Assembly: GCA_965199905.1 (NCBI GenBank)
Contig: OZ241366.1
Location: 4,154,001 to 4,218,000 of the forward strand
Length of the DNA: 64,000 nucleotides
Source: Ilyomonas sp965199905
GTDB taxonomy: Bacteria > Bacteroidota > Bacteroidia > Chitinophagales > Chitinophagaceae
Direction: 5' to 3'
The number at the start of each line of letters is the position of its first letter. The first letter of the stretch is position 1. The notes beneath the pieces were generated by a model. It was not told the origin of the DNA. It did no database searches and saw nothing but the letters and a program-made list of their open reading frames with translations. Below, in pieces: positions 1 through 8,572 of the stretch. The translations under genes were made by a program, and so were the position numbers.

Positions 1-2
1 AA

Positions 3-1151
3 CAAAGTACAAATTATATATTCCCGGTTTTACTAACCATTCATGTAACAATTTCAACACTACTTCTTTTTCGTTTTATAGTGAACCTAAGTAGCATTCT
101 TTATAAGGCTTTCACACACCAGAAGATACCTTACAAAACTTCCAAAATTGTGCTAATCAACGAAGACTTAACGCCTCATAGTTTTTTGAACTATTTATTT
201 ATACATGATAAGGAATACAAAAATATTGAAAACGAAATATTAGTGCATGAGTACGCACACATTCAGCAAAAGCACTCTTACGACATTTTGTTAATGGAAA
301 TTTTGCAAATTGTTTTTTGGTTTAACCCATTCATATTCTTTTATCGAAAAGCAATACTGCTAAATCATGAATATTTAGCTGACGAAGCTGTAATAAATAC
401 TTCTGACAATATAAGTAATTATCAACGTCTACTTATTGACAAAGCAAACAAAAGTAAAACTTACAATTTAGCAAGCCAGTTCAATTATTCAATAACTAAA
501 AAAAGATTACTCATGATGACAAAAACTAAATCGGTAAGAAACACTTTAGGCAGGCAAATCGCAATCCTTCCTGTAGTAGCGATATCAGTATTTGCATTCA
601 GCACTAAGACAGTTGCACAAGACAGTTTAAATGTTTCAAAAACAAGGCAAAATGTTGCGCCTTCAACGCAAGAAGGTGTAACGCAGGAATTGCTAAACGA
701 ATATGAGCAAATTGTAAATAAAAACAAAAATGAAAAAGGGTTTCCTGCTTTCAGTAGATTTTCAGATGCAGATAAAAGCAGGTTAGAAACAATATACTTA
801 TCCATGAGCAAAGAACAGCAGGCAAAACAAATTGTGATATTTACACCTGCACCGCCCCCACTTCCAAGAGTTGTCCCAACCAAAGCACAAATTGAATCAT
901 GGAAAAACTCTAAAGTCTACGGAGTTTGGATTAACGAGAAACGAGTAAGCAATTCCATACTTGCCAATTATAAGAATACCGGCTTTGCAGAAGTGTTTGT
1001 AAGTAAACTTGAAAAAAATGCAGTGAATTACGGCAAACATTATTATCAAGTGAGCTTAATGACAAATGCATATTATGACGCTTATTATAAACAGACAATC
1101 GAAAGTAAAAAAAAGTATTACATGGCAATATATATGGGAAAAGGAAGGTAG
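3..1151 (+). CDS. M56 (BlaR1/MecR1-like) membrane metallopeptidase, 5' end outside window
   Basis: The reading frame is open from the first bases of the window, so the true start lies upstream; the GTG at 81 is internal. The in-frame stretch before it encodes a hydrophobic membrane helix. A zinc-protease motif HEYAH follows, then a hydrophobic segment (IVFWFNPFIFFY) and a downstream NHEYLAD, the usual M56 layout. After the protease domain there is another hydrophobic segment ending near AQDS and a periplasmic tail of about 170 residues with a proline-rich patch and no family I recognise. M56 proteins are membrane sensors or proteases, often paired with a BlaI/MecI repressor; none is visible here because the upstream side is cut off. 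Its substrate cannot be predicted. The gene converges on rpoB. Confidence 0.85.
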   Translation, partial: QSTNYIFPVLLTIHVTISTLLLFRFIVNLSSILYKAFTHQKIPYKTSKIVLINEDLTPHSFLNYLFIHDKEYKNIENEILVHEYAHIQQKHSYDILLMEILQIVFWFNPFIFFYRKAILLNHEYLADEAVINTSDNISNYQRLLIDKANKSKTYNLASQFNYSITKKRLLMMTKTKSVRNTLGRQIAILPVVAISVFAFSTKTVAQDSLNVSKTRQNVAPSTQEGVTQELLNEYEQIVNKNKNEKGFPAFSRFSDADKSRLETIYLSMSKEQQAKQIVIFTPAPPPLPRVVPTKAQIESWKNSKVYGVWINEKRVSNSILANYKNTGFAEVFVSKLEKNAVNYGKHYYQVSLMTNAYYDAYYKQTIESKKKYYMAIYMGKGR

Positions 1152-1290
1152 AGTTGAAACTTGCTTTAATCTTTCTTCCCAACAATCGTGGTCGTTACAC
1201 AAACCTTACACACTTTACCGGACACTACCCTTCGCACGTTCGCCACTTTGCGCATTCGCCGGAAAGTCAACAAACCAATCCTTCCCAAAC

Positions 1291-1323
1291 AAAAACGCCG
1301 CTCACATTTCTGTAAGCGGCGCT
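1291..1323 (-). terminator. Rho-independent terminator of rpoB
   Basis: On the minus strand an arm GCCGCTTAC, a short loop and an arm GTGAGCGGC are followed by TTTTTG. It lies about 35 nt past the rpoB stop codon. Nothing else is recognised in 1152-1290. Confidence 0.75.
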
Positions 1324-1355
1324 TGTATTTTATTCACCTTCACGGGCAAAATCTG

Positions 1356-4300
1356 CTATTCAAACTTCAGATCCAATCCCAATCCCCGCAACTCATGAAC
1401 CAGTACGTTGAATGATTCAGGAATACCGGCTTTCGGAATGTTCTCACCCTTCACAATGGCTTCATACGTCTTCGCACGACCAATGATATCATCGGACTTG
1501 ATCGTCAGCAATTCCTGCAAAATGTTAGAAGCGCCGTAAGCCTCAAGTGCCCACACTTCCATTTCACCAAAACGCTGACCACCAAACTGGGCTTTACCAC
1601 CCAGCGGCTGCTGCGTAATCAAGCTATATGGCCCGATAGAACGTGCATGCATTTTATCATCCACCATGTGGTGCAGCTTAATCATATAAATCACGCCCAC
1701 CGTAGCTTTCTGATGAAAGCGTTCGCCCGTTTCACCATCATACAAGTGCGTATGTCCCATGGAAGGAATACCTGCATCTGTACAGTATTGCGAAATTTCT
1801 TCCGGTGTTGCACCATCGAAGATTGGAGTCGCGAAACGCACACCGAGCTTTTTACCTGTCCAGCCAAGGATAGTTTCATAAATCTGTCCGAGGTTCATAC
1901 GGCTTGGTACGCCCAATGGATTCAGAACGATGTCAACCGGGGTGCCATCTTCCATGAACGGCATGTCTTCCGCACGTACAATTTTGGCAACGATACCTTT
2001 GTTACCGTGGCGACCCGCCATTTTATCACCCACTTTCAGCTTACGCTTAACAGCGAGATATACTTTAGCAAGCTTCAATACACCGGCTGGTAATTCGTCA
2101 CCGATAGAGATGTTGAACTTCTCTCTCTTATAACGACCCAATTCCTCGTTGTACTTGATGCTGTAATTGTGAAGCAGAACGTTGATTTGGTTGTCAATCA
2201 CCGCATCGCCGGTCCAGCCCAACGGATTTACAGTTGAGTAATCAATAGAAGCTAAGTTCTTCGGATTGAACTTCGCACTTTTACCAATCAGCACTTCGCC
2301 AAAGTTGTTGCTTACGCCGGCAGACGATTTATCTTTCAATACCAGTTGCAGCTTTTCCAGCAACAGGTTCTTGATGTTCTCTTCGTTGCCATCGTGAACT
2401 TTCTCTACTTTTTCAAGCAAAGCTTTTTCGCGGATCTTGCCATTCTTATCTTTCTTGGCGCGCTGGAACAATTTCTTATCAATAACAACACCTTCTGTAC
2501 CGTTTGGCGCTTTCAGCGAAGCATCTTTCGCATCACCGGCTTTATCGCCGAAGATGGCCCGTAACAGTTTTTCTTCCGGTGTCGGATCGCTTTCGCCCTT
2601 TGGTGTAATCTTACCAATCAGGATATCGCCTTCGCGAACCTGTGCACCAATGCGGATGATGCCGTGCTCATCCAGATCTTTTGTCGCTTCTTCAGAAACG
2701 TTTGGAATATCAGAGGTCAGCTCTTCTTCACCCAGTTTTGTATCGCGCACTTCCAGCTCATATTCTTCAATATGGATAGAAGTAAACAAGTCCTCACGAA
2801 CTACTTTTTCGTTGATAACGATAGCATCCTCAAAGTTGTAACCTTTCCATGGCATAAACGCCACCTGCAGGTTACGACCCAAAGCCAGTTCGCCATCTTT
2901 CGTAGCATAACCTTCGGTCAGGAAATCACCTTTTACCACCTTTTGTCCCTTCTTCACAGCCGGGCGCAGGTTGATAGAAGTAGATTGGTTTGTTTTGATA
3001 AACTTAGTTAATTTATAAATCACCAAATCATCTTCAAAACTCACTAAACGGTCATTATCGTTACGGTTGTAGCGAACGTGAATTTCTTTTGCGTCAACAA
3101 ATTCTACCACACCATTTCCATCAGCATGAATCTGGATACGGGCATCGCGCGCAGCTTTGCCTTCCAAGCCGGTACCAACAATGGGTGCCTGCGGCAAAAT
3201 CAGCGGTACCGCCTGGCGTTGCATATTCGAGCCCATCAGCGCACGGTTGGCATCATCATGCTCCAGGAACGGAATCAGCGAAGCACTCAGGCCCACAATC
3301 TGGTTTGGCGCAACGTCCATATACTGAACGTCGTTTCTTTCCAGTATTGGAAAATCGCCTGTTTCGCGGCTGATGATTTTATCTTCCACGAAGTTGCCTT
3401 TCTCGTCCAGAATTGTATTGCTCTGGGCAATCTTCGCTGTGTCTTCTTCTTCAGCAGACAGGAACTTCAGGTTCTTCAAATCCACCTTACCGTCATGCAC
3501 TTTATGATACGGCGTTTCGATGAAGCCCATCGGGTTAATCTGCGCGTGAACGCAAAGTGTAGAGATCAAACCAATGTTCGGTCCTTCCGGTGTTTCGATG
3601 GTACACAAACGACCATAGTGGCTATAGTGTACGTCACGAACTTCAAAACCCGCACGTTCACGGCTCAAGCCTCCGGGTCCGAGTGCGGAAATACGACGCT
3701 TATGCGTGATTTCGCTTAACGGATTCGTCTGATCAAGGAACTGTGATAACTGAGAAGTACCAAAGAACGAGTTGATAACAGAAGACAATGTACGCGCGTT
3801 AATCAGGTCAACCGGCGTAAACACTTCATTATCGCGAACGTTCATTCTTTCGCGAATGGTACGCGCCATACGCGCTAAACCAACGCCGAACTGAGCATAT
3901 AACTGCTCGCCCACAGTACGCACGCGGCGGTTGCTCAGGTGATCAATATCATCAATATCCGCTTTCGAGTTGGTTAACCGAACGAGGTATTTGATGATTT
4001 CAATAATGTCTTCTTTTGTAAGCACTTTATTCGTCAGCTTCTGCGTAACGCCAAGCTTGCGGTTGATCTTGTAACGACCAACTTCACCAAGATCATAACG
4101 CTTATCGCTGAAGAACAATTTATCAATAATACCGCGCGCTGTTTCATTGTCCGGCGCATCGGCACCGCGCAATTGGCGGTAGATGTGCTGAACGGCTTCC
4201 AGCTCACTGTTCGAAGTATCTTTATTTAAGGTATTGTAGATGATGGCGTAATCGCCGCCTACGTCTTCGCGCTGAACGAACACGCTTTTGGCTTCTACAT

Positions 4301-5159
4301 CAATAATGGTAGAGATGGCATCCTCATCAAGGATGGTATCACGTTCCATCACAATTTCGTTACGCTCAATGGAAACCACTTCACCTGTATCTTCATCTAC
4401 GAAATCTTCTACCCAGGTTCTCAGAACGCGGGCAGCCAGTTTTTTACCAACGTGTTTGTTGAGTGATTTTTTATCGGCAGGAACTTCAGTCGCCATTCCG
4501 AAAAGTTCCAGAATGTCTTTATCCGTTTCAAAACCAATAGAACGTAACAGCGTTGTAACCGGAAATTTCTTCTTACGGTCAATGTAAGCATACATTACGT
4601 TGTTAATATCGGTAGCAAACTCCATCCACGCACCTTTAAAAGGAATCACACGGGCAGAGTAAATCTTGGTGCCGTTCGGGTGAATGGACTGACCGAAGAA
4701 TACGCCCGGTGAGCGGTGAAGCTGCGATACCACAACGCGCTCGGCTCCGTTGATGACGAAGGTGCCGCGCGGCGTCATATAAGGAATGTTTCCAAGAAAC
4801 ACATCCTGAACAATGGTCTGGAAGTCAACGTGCTCTTCATCGTTACAGCTCAGGCGTAGCTTAGCTTTCAGAGGAACGGCGTACGTAAGACCACGCTCCA
4901 TACACTCATCAATGGTGTAGCGGGGCGGGTCGATAAAATAATCCAGAAACTCGAGCACGAAAATGTTTCTCGTGTCGGTGATGGGAAAGTTTTCCTTGAA
5001 CACGCGGAACAAGCCTTCTACGTTGCGCTTGTCGGGCGTGGTTTCTAATTGGAAAAACTCCCGGAAAGATTGTAACTGAATGTCTAATAAATCAGGTGTC
5101 TCAGCCAGGTGTTTAGTCTTCCCGAAGCTGACCCTGTTTTGTACTTGTGTTGCTGACAT
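1356..5159 (-). CDS. rpoB: DNA-directed RNA polymerase subunit beta
   Basis: This 1267-residue protein is the catalytic beta subunit of RNA polymerase, and its length is normal for Bacteroidota. The rifampicin-binding region reads FGTSQLSQFLDQTNPLSE, then HKRRISALGPGGLSRERAGF. The positions equivalent to E. coli D516, H526 and S531 are D, H and S, so a rifampicin-sensitive allele is expected. The C-terminal KxxGRHGNKG-type motif and the final LVHELRGLGLDLKFE are intact. The ATG at 5157-5159 gives the standard N-terminus. The genomic context is odd: rplJ/rplL are not upstream and rpoC is not downstream. The gene has its own candidate promoter and terminator, so it appears to be a single-gene unit. 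Confidence 0.98.
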   Translation of the reverse strand: MSATQVQNRVSFGKTKHLAETPDLLDIQLQSFREFFQLETTPDKRNVEGLFRVFKENFPITDTRNIFVLEFLDYFIDPPRYTIDECMERGLTYAVPLKAKLRLSCNDEEHVDFQTIVQDVFLGNIPYMTPRGTFVINGAERVVVSQLHRSPGVFFGQSIHPNGTKIYSARVIPFKGAWMEFATDINNVMYAYIDRKKKFPVTTLLRSIGFETDKDILELFGMATEVPADKKSLNKHVGKKLAARVLRTWVEDFVDEDTGEVVSIERNEIVMERDTILDEDAISTIIDVEAKSVFVQREDVGGDYAIIYNTLNKDTSNSELEAVQHIYRQLRGADAPDNETARGIIDKLFFSDKRYDLGEVGRYKINRKLGVTQKLTNKVLTKEDIIEIIKYLVRLTNSKADIDDIDHLSNRRVRTVGEQLYAQFGVGLARMARTIRERMNVRDNEVFTPVDLINARTLSSVINSFFGTSQLSQFLDQTNPLSEITHKRRISALGPGGLSRERAGFEVRDVHYSHYGRLCTIETPEGPNIGLISTLCVHAQINPMGFIETPYHKVHDGKVDLKNLKFLSAEEEDTAKIAQSNTILDEKGNFVEDKIISRETGDFPILERNDVQYMDVAPNQIVGLSASLIPFLEHDDANRALMGSNMQRQAVPLILPQAPIVGTGLEGKAARDARIQIHADGNGVVEFVDAKEIHVRYNRNDNDRLVSFEDDLVIYKLTKFIKTNQSTSINLRPAVKKGQKVVKGDFLTEGYATKDGELALGRNLQVAFMPWKGYNFEDAIVINEKVVREDLFTSIHIEEYELEVRDTKLGEEELTSDIPNVSEEATKDLDEHGIIRIGAQVREGDILIGKITPKGESDPTPEEKLLRAIFGDKAGDAKDASLKAPNGTEGVVIDKKLFQRAKKDKNGKIREKALLEKVEKVHDGNEENIKNLLLEKLQLVLKDKSSAGVSNNFGEVLIGKSAKFNPKNLASIDYSTVNPLGWTGDAVIDNQINVLLHNYSIKYNEELGRYKREKFNISIGDELPAGVLKLAKVYLAVKRKLKVGDKMAGRHGNKGIVAKIVRAEDMPFMEDGTPVDIVLNPLGVPSRMNLGQIYETILGWTGKKLGVRFATPIFDGATPEEISQYCTDAGIPSMGHTHLYDGETGERFHQKATVGVIYMIKLHHMVDDKMHARSIGPYSLITQQPLGGKAQFGGQRFGEMEVWALEAYGASNILQELLTIKSDDIIGRAKTYEAIVKGENIPKAGIPESFNVLVHELRGLGLDLKFE

Positions 5160-5293
5160 ATCTGTAATTAACCGGTTTTTTGCTTACTAACTGTCTTTTA
5201 CGGTGTTACGGTAAAAGGTTCAATGCATTGAATGAATAAGAGAAGCAATCTTGGATGCACATCTATGTTTCTCTGTTAACATAAAAAGGAGGG

Positions 5294-5328
5294 CAAAATT
5301 ACGCATTGTGAAGGAAATGGAAAACAAA
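5294..5328 (-). promoter_or_regulatory. Candidate Bacteroidota promoter of rpoB
   Basis: On the minus strand TTTG (5325-5328) is followed after 23 nt by TAATTTTG (5294-5301), matching the TTTG / TAnnTTTG consensus of the Bacteroidota primary sigma factor. It implies a 5' leader of roughly 130 nt. Spacing is at the upper end of the usual range. Confidence 0.5.
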
Positions 5329-5455
5329 TTTATAGGGGTTTTGATTCGTTTAACAAAATTTGGCAAATGATTTATAGAAATTTTGTTTTTGGAGGAAGAT
5401 TTATGAAGCAGGAAGTATAGAATGACTCGTCAGAAAATACAAATACAGTTTTGGT

Positions 5456-5566
5456 GTCACAACCACTTACAACAGTACAGATAGTTAAACCGAAAACGTC
5501 TTTTAAGGAATGAAGCTTTGTTCTGTCCACCCTGGGATCGGTTACTGCATCAAAGTAGGATAGCAT
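5456..5566 (-). pseudogene. ISAs1-family transposase N-terminal remnant
   Basis: About 37 codons on the minus strand read SYFDAVTDPRVDRTKLHSL, then KDVFGLTICTVVSGCD. This resembles the conserved start of ISAs1-family transposases (DDE_Tnp_1-associated domain: DIPDPR, TKxHxLxDI, ICAVICGAD). Homology stops after the GCD, and no DDE catalytic region or terminal repeats are visible, so it is a decayed fragment. It lies 300 nt upstream of rpoB. Confidence 0.6.
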
Positions 5567-5647
5567 AAAACGTTTGTCACTTTGCCTTTTACTAATATGG
5601 ATTGTGCATACTCTGCCGCATAGATAATCATAAGCAGAAAGAGTCAT

Positions 5648-6134
5648 GCGGAAACTTTACTGATTCTGGTTCTGTAAACAACTCTTCCTAACAGTCTGTG
5701 ATTTTTTGTTTTAGTACGTCGCAGCCGTGCAACCGCCGGAGGTTTTCATGTAAGATTTGTTGTAAGTAGAAACTGTGTAACGCGCTAACGCATTATGTTG
5801 GGTACAATTGGTATAATTGATTTTTCATAATGGCTGTTTGTGATTCCTGAAAAAGGTAGAATCGATCTGATGAGAAAAGCAATCCGTTGGTTATCTCATT
5901 ATCAGCAGCACAGCAATTTTACTGGCAGGTTAAAAGTGATAATAAATCCAATTTTCGCATTTGTTTATTAAAGTATAGTTACCCACATTTTAGCTGCCGG
6001 GCAATTTGTTTGTGAAACGAGGTTATTGAGGATAAACTTCTTTTGTCATCATCCCGAATTCTTTTTCAGTGCCTGAAAGAGGTTGAGTGATTTTTCCGGC
6101 GCAATAAATTTTATAGAACCAAACTGGGCTGATG
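5648..6134. other. Intergenic region, nothing recognised
   Basis: About 490 nt between the transposase remnant and the ABC ATPase promoter. I found no coding frame with homology, no tRNA and no terminator-like hairpin. It may be further degraded insertion-sequence DNA. Confidence 0.4.
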
Positions 6135-6168
6135 TTGGTTTAATGTCAACTTGTAAGCCATAGTTTTG
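6135..6168 (+). promoter_or_regulatory. Candidate promoter of the ABC ATPase gene
   Basis: TTG at 6135-6137 and an exact TAGTTTTG at 6161-6168 are 23 nt apart, 20 nt before the ATG at 6189. This fits the Bacteroidota TTTG/TAnnTTTG promoter with a very short leader. Confidence 0.45.
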
Positions 6169-6188
6169 CCCCCTTTATAATAGATTGA

Positions 6189-7175
6189 ATGGCATTTTTG
6201 AAAATTGAACAAATCAGCAAAAAACAGGGTAACACTATCACCGTAAATAATATTTCCTTTACCCAAAACCAGTTTCAGAACATAGCCATTGCCGGCGAAA
6301 CCGGCTCGGGGAAAAGTACCTTATTAAAAATGGTTGCCGGCCTGGTACAGCCTGATAGCGGAGAAGTTTTGTTTGAAGGAACCAAAGTAAAAGGTCCGTT
6401 GGAAAAGTTGCTTCCCGGTCATTCCGGCATTGCCTATCTCTCGCAGCATTTTGAGCTTCGCAATAATTACCGCGTAGAAGAGGAACTGGATTATTTAAAT
6501 CAGTTGTCGAAAGAAGAAGCAGATGCTTTATTTGAAGTATGCCGCATCAATCATTTATTAAAGCGTAAAACAACCGAAATATCCGGCGGTGAAAAGCAAC
6601 GCATTTCGCTGGCTCGCTTGCTGTTGTCGTCACCTAAATTATTACTTCTTGATGAGCCTTACTCGAACCTTGATATCATCCATAAGAATATTCTGAAAAA
6701 AGTAGTACACGATATCAGTGAAAAACTAAGCATCACTTGTATGTTAATCTCCCACGATCCGAATGATCTGCTTTCGTGGGCAGACCAGATTTTGGTGATG
6801 AAAGATGGCGTTATTGTTCAGCAAGGCGCGCCGCAGGAAATTTATCATCAGCCCGTAAATGAATATGTAGCCGCCTTGCTTGGCAGCTATAACGTTTTAA
6901 CGCCGGCTTTATACAATACTTTCCTGCCTGCTGATTCAGCAAACAGGAGCAGAGACATTTTCGTGCGCCCGGAGCAATTTATCATCAATGCCTTGCAAAC
7001 AAAGTTTTTAAAAGGAACCGCCACCGAAATCCGCTTTTTAGGAAACGCCAGCGAGGTAGACGTGATGCTGGAAAATGGCGACATCATCACCGTGCGAACA
7101 GGAGCTATAAATATCACCAAAGGCAGTGTGGTGCGGGTTTCTTTAGCTGTTAACCATATGCATTTCACAGACTGA
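6189..7175 (+). CDS. ABC transporter ATP-binding protein (PotA/FbpC-like)
   Basis: The 328-residue cytoplasmic ATPase has a Walker A motif GETGSGKST near residues 36-44, a Q-loop (LSQHFEL), the signature ISGGEKQRISLARLL, Walker B LLLLDEP and the switch histidine in LISHDP. After about residue 235 comes a small C-terminal domain like the TOBE/MOP-type regulatory domain of PotA, CysA and FbpC, with FVRPEQF at its start. Family knowledge suggests energising import of a small solute such as iron, polyamine or an anion. No permease or binding-protein gene is adjacent, so the substrate and partners are unknown. Confidence 0.85.
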   Translation: MAFLKIEQISKKQGNTITVNNISFTQNQFQNIAIAGETGSGKSTLLKMVAGLVQPDSGEVLFEGTKVKGPLEKLLPGHSGIAYLSQHFELRNNYRVEEELDYLNQLSKEEADALFEVCRINHLLKRKTTEISGGEKQRISLARLLLSSPKLLLLDEPYSNLDIIHKNILKKVVHDISEKLSITCMLISHDPNDLLSWADQILVMKDGVIVQQGAPQEIYHQPVNEYVAALLGSYNVLTPALYNTFLPADSANRSRDIFVRPEQFIINALQTKFLKGTATEIRFLGNASEVDVMLENGDIITVRTGAINITKGSVVRVSLAVNHMHFTD

Positions 7176-7235
7176 TTTCTTCTTCAATAGTCAAATCAGA
7201 AAACGGAAAACACCTTTACATATTTATTGCTGCTT

Positions 7236-7670
7236 ATGATAGTTTTTCTGCAAAGCAAAGCCACTGATGAAGATGATTATTTCTATCAATCTCTTCTTTT
7301 TATTGTTGAGCAAAATGTAAGCGGCGCGGTTGGTTTCATCAGTAACAGACCTTATTCTCGTTCGCTGAATGAATTACAGGAATTTTCTTTTCTTCCTTCA
7401 TTTCCTCTGTACGAAGGTGGTCCGGTCGATAATGAACATCTGTATTTTATTCATCGCCGTCCCAACCTGATTGATGAGGGAAAGCTCGTGTCAGAAGACG
7501 TTTATTTTGGTGGCAATTTTAAGCAGGCAGCTAATGCAATAGCCAAAGGAATCTTGCATCCAAATGATATCCGCATATTCATTGGTTATTGTGGTTGGGA
7601 TAGGGGCGAACTGGAAGAAGAAATAAAGGCAGAAGAGTGGAAAATAATCGAAATGAGTTTGTTTGTCTGA
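7236..7670 (+). CDS. YqgE/AlgH (UPF0301, DUF179) family protein
   Basis: The family signature is clear: QSLLFIVEQN, GAVGFISNRP, YEGGPVDNEHLYFIHR, YFGGNF and IGYCGWDRGELEEEI, the last being the conserved GYxGWxxGQLExE motif. The biochemical function of this family is not established; in Pseudomonas AlgH was named as an alginate regulator. I chose the ATG at 7236; a TTG at 7227 would add three residues and there is no other start before the in-frame stop at 7188. The protein follows the ABC ATPase by 60 nt and ends before a strong terminator, so the two may share a transcript. Confidence 0.85.
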   Translation: MIVFLQSKATDEDDYFYQSLLFIVEQNVSGAVGFISNRPYSRSLNELQEFSFLPSFPLYEGGPVDNEHLYFIHRRPNLIDEGKLVSEDVYFGGNFKQAANAIAKGILHPNDIRIFIGYCGWDRGELEEEIKAEEWKIIEMSLFV

Positions 7671-7703
7671 TACAATTTTTACTAATCAAAACTGTATACA
7701 AAA

Positions 7704-7741
7704 AGAAAGAGCTGCATCAGTTTGAGCAGCTCTTTCTTTTT
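7704..7741. terminator. Bidirectional Rho-independent terminator
   Basis: A perfect 12-bp stem (AGAAAGAGCTGC at 7704-7715 with its complement at 7726-7737) and a 10-nt loop, with T tracts on both strands. It separates the convergent AlgH-family and TerC genes. Confidence 0.85.
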
Positions 7742-7742
7742 A

Positions 7743-8519
7743 TCAAAAGCTATCTTTTCCCGTCTCATGCAAATGCACCGGCTCTGGCTTTGCGCTCTTT
7801 CTTAGTTTCATGTTCAGCAGCTCAACAAGGAATGAAAATGCCATCGCGAAATACACATAGTTTTTTAAATGCAATGATTCTGCTTTTTCGCTATCGAAAC
7901 CTTCTACCAATAAAATAAAGCCAATCATGACAAGGAAGGAAAGCGCAAGCATTTTAATAGTTGGATGCTTGTCAATAAAAGCAGCAATTTTTGGTGAAAA
8001 CAGGAACATAATAATCATGGCAATCACAACGGCTGCAATCATAATTTCCACATGCTTTGCCGTACCGCTTGCGGTGATGATGCTGTCAAAACTGAACACT
8101 GCATCTATCAAAATAATTTGCGCAACGGCATTGCCAAAAGCCAGTGGTTTTCCTCCGTTTTGCGCATGTTCATCTTCACCTTCCAGCTTGTGGTGAATCT
8201 CTATTACCGTTTTATAAATCAAAAATAAACCGCCACCCAGCATCACTAAGCTTGCCAGGTCGAAGCCTTTGCCAAACCAGCTTTCCGGAATAATGTATTT
8301 GCCTTTTTGCGCCAGCAGCCATGTTAAGCCAAGCAACATAATGGAACGCACGATCATACCTCCAATCATCCATATAACCCTGGCTCTTTTTTGCAGCGGC
8401 TTTTCTACACGACCAATAAGTATACTTACGAAAATGACATTGTCAATGCCTAAAACAATTTCAAGAATAACAAGGACAATAAAGCTGATAATATTATCAA
8501 CCGTAAAAAGATGTGCCAT
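7743..8519 (-). CDS. TerC family integral membrane protein
   Basis: The 258-residue protein has about seven hydrophobic segments and the two acidic membrane motifs of the TerC family: EIVLGIDNVIF near residue 20 and DAVFSFDSI near residue 139. TerC proteins are implicated in metal ion (manganese, tellurite-related) handling in the cytoplasmic membrane; a role in Mn efflux is an inference from characterised relatives. There is a histidine- and acid-rich loop (GEDEHAQNGG) between the halves. It starts 53 nt after pyrD ends on the same strand, so co-transcription is possible. Confidence 0.85.
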   Translation of the reverse strand: MAHLFTVDNIISFIVLVILEIVLGIDNVIFVSILIGRVEKPLQKRARVIWMIGGMIVRSIMLLGLTWLLAQKGKYIIPESWFGKGFDLASLVMLGGGLFLIYKTVIEIHHKLEGEDEHAQNGGKPLAFGNAVAQIILIDAVFSFDSIITASGTAKHVEIMIAAVVIAMIIMFLFSPKIAAFIDKHPTIKMLALSFLVMIGFILLVEGFDSEKAESLHLKNYVYFAMAFSFLVELLNMKLRKSAKPEPVHLHETGKDSF

Positions 8520-8572
8520 GCAGCAGGATGAATTTCGGCAAATATAAAAGCTGTGGATTTGGTGATGTTATC

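Noticed and set aside
5372..5647. 91-codon open frame taken as a whole gene
   Set aside because: Only the central 37 codons resemble a protein family (ISAs1 transposase); the rest is unrelated, so I list the core as a relic.
5160..6188. Possible tRNA or small RNA in the long gap upstream of rpoB
   Set aside because: No cloverleaf, T-loop consensus or strong hairpin with a T tract was seen.
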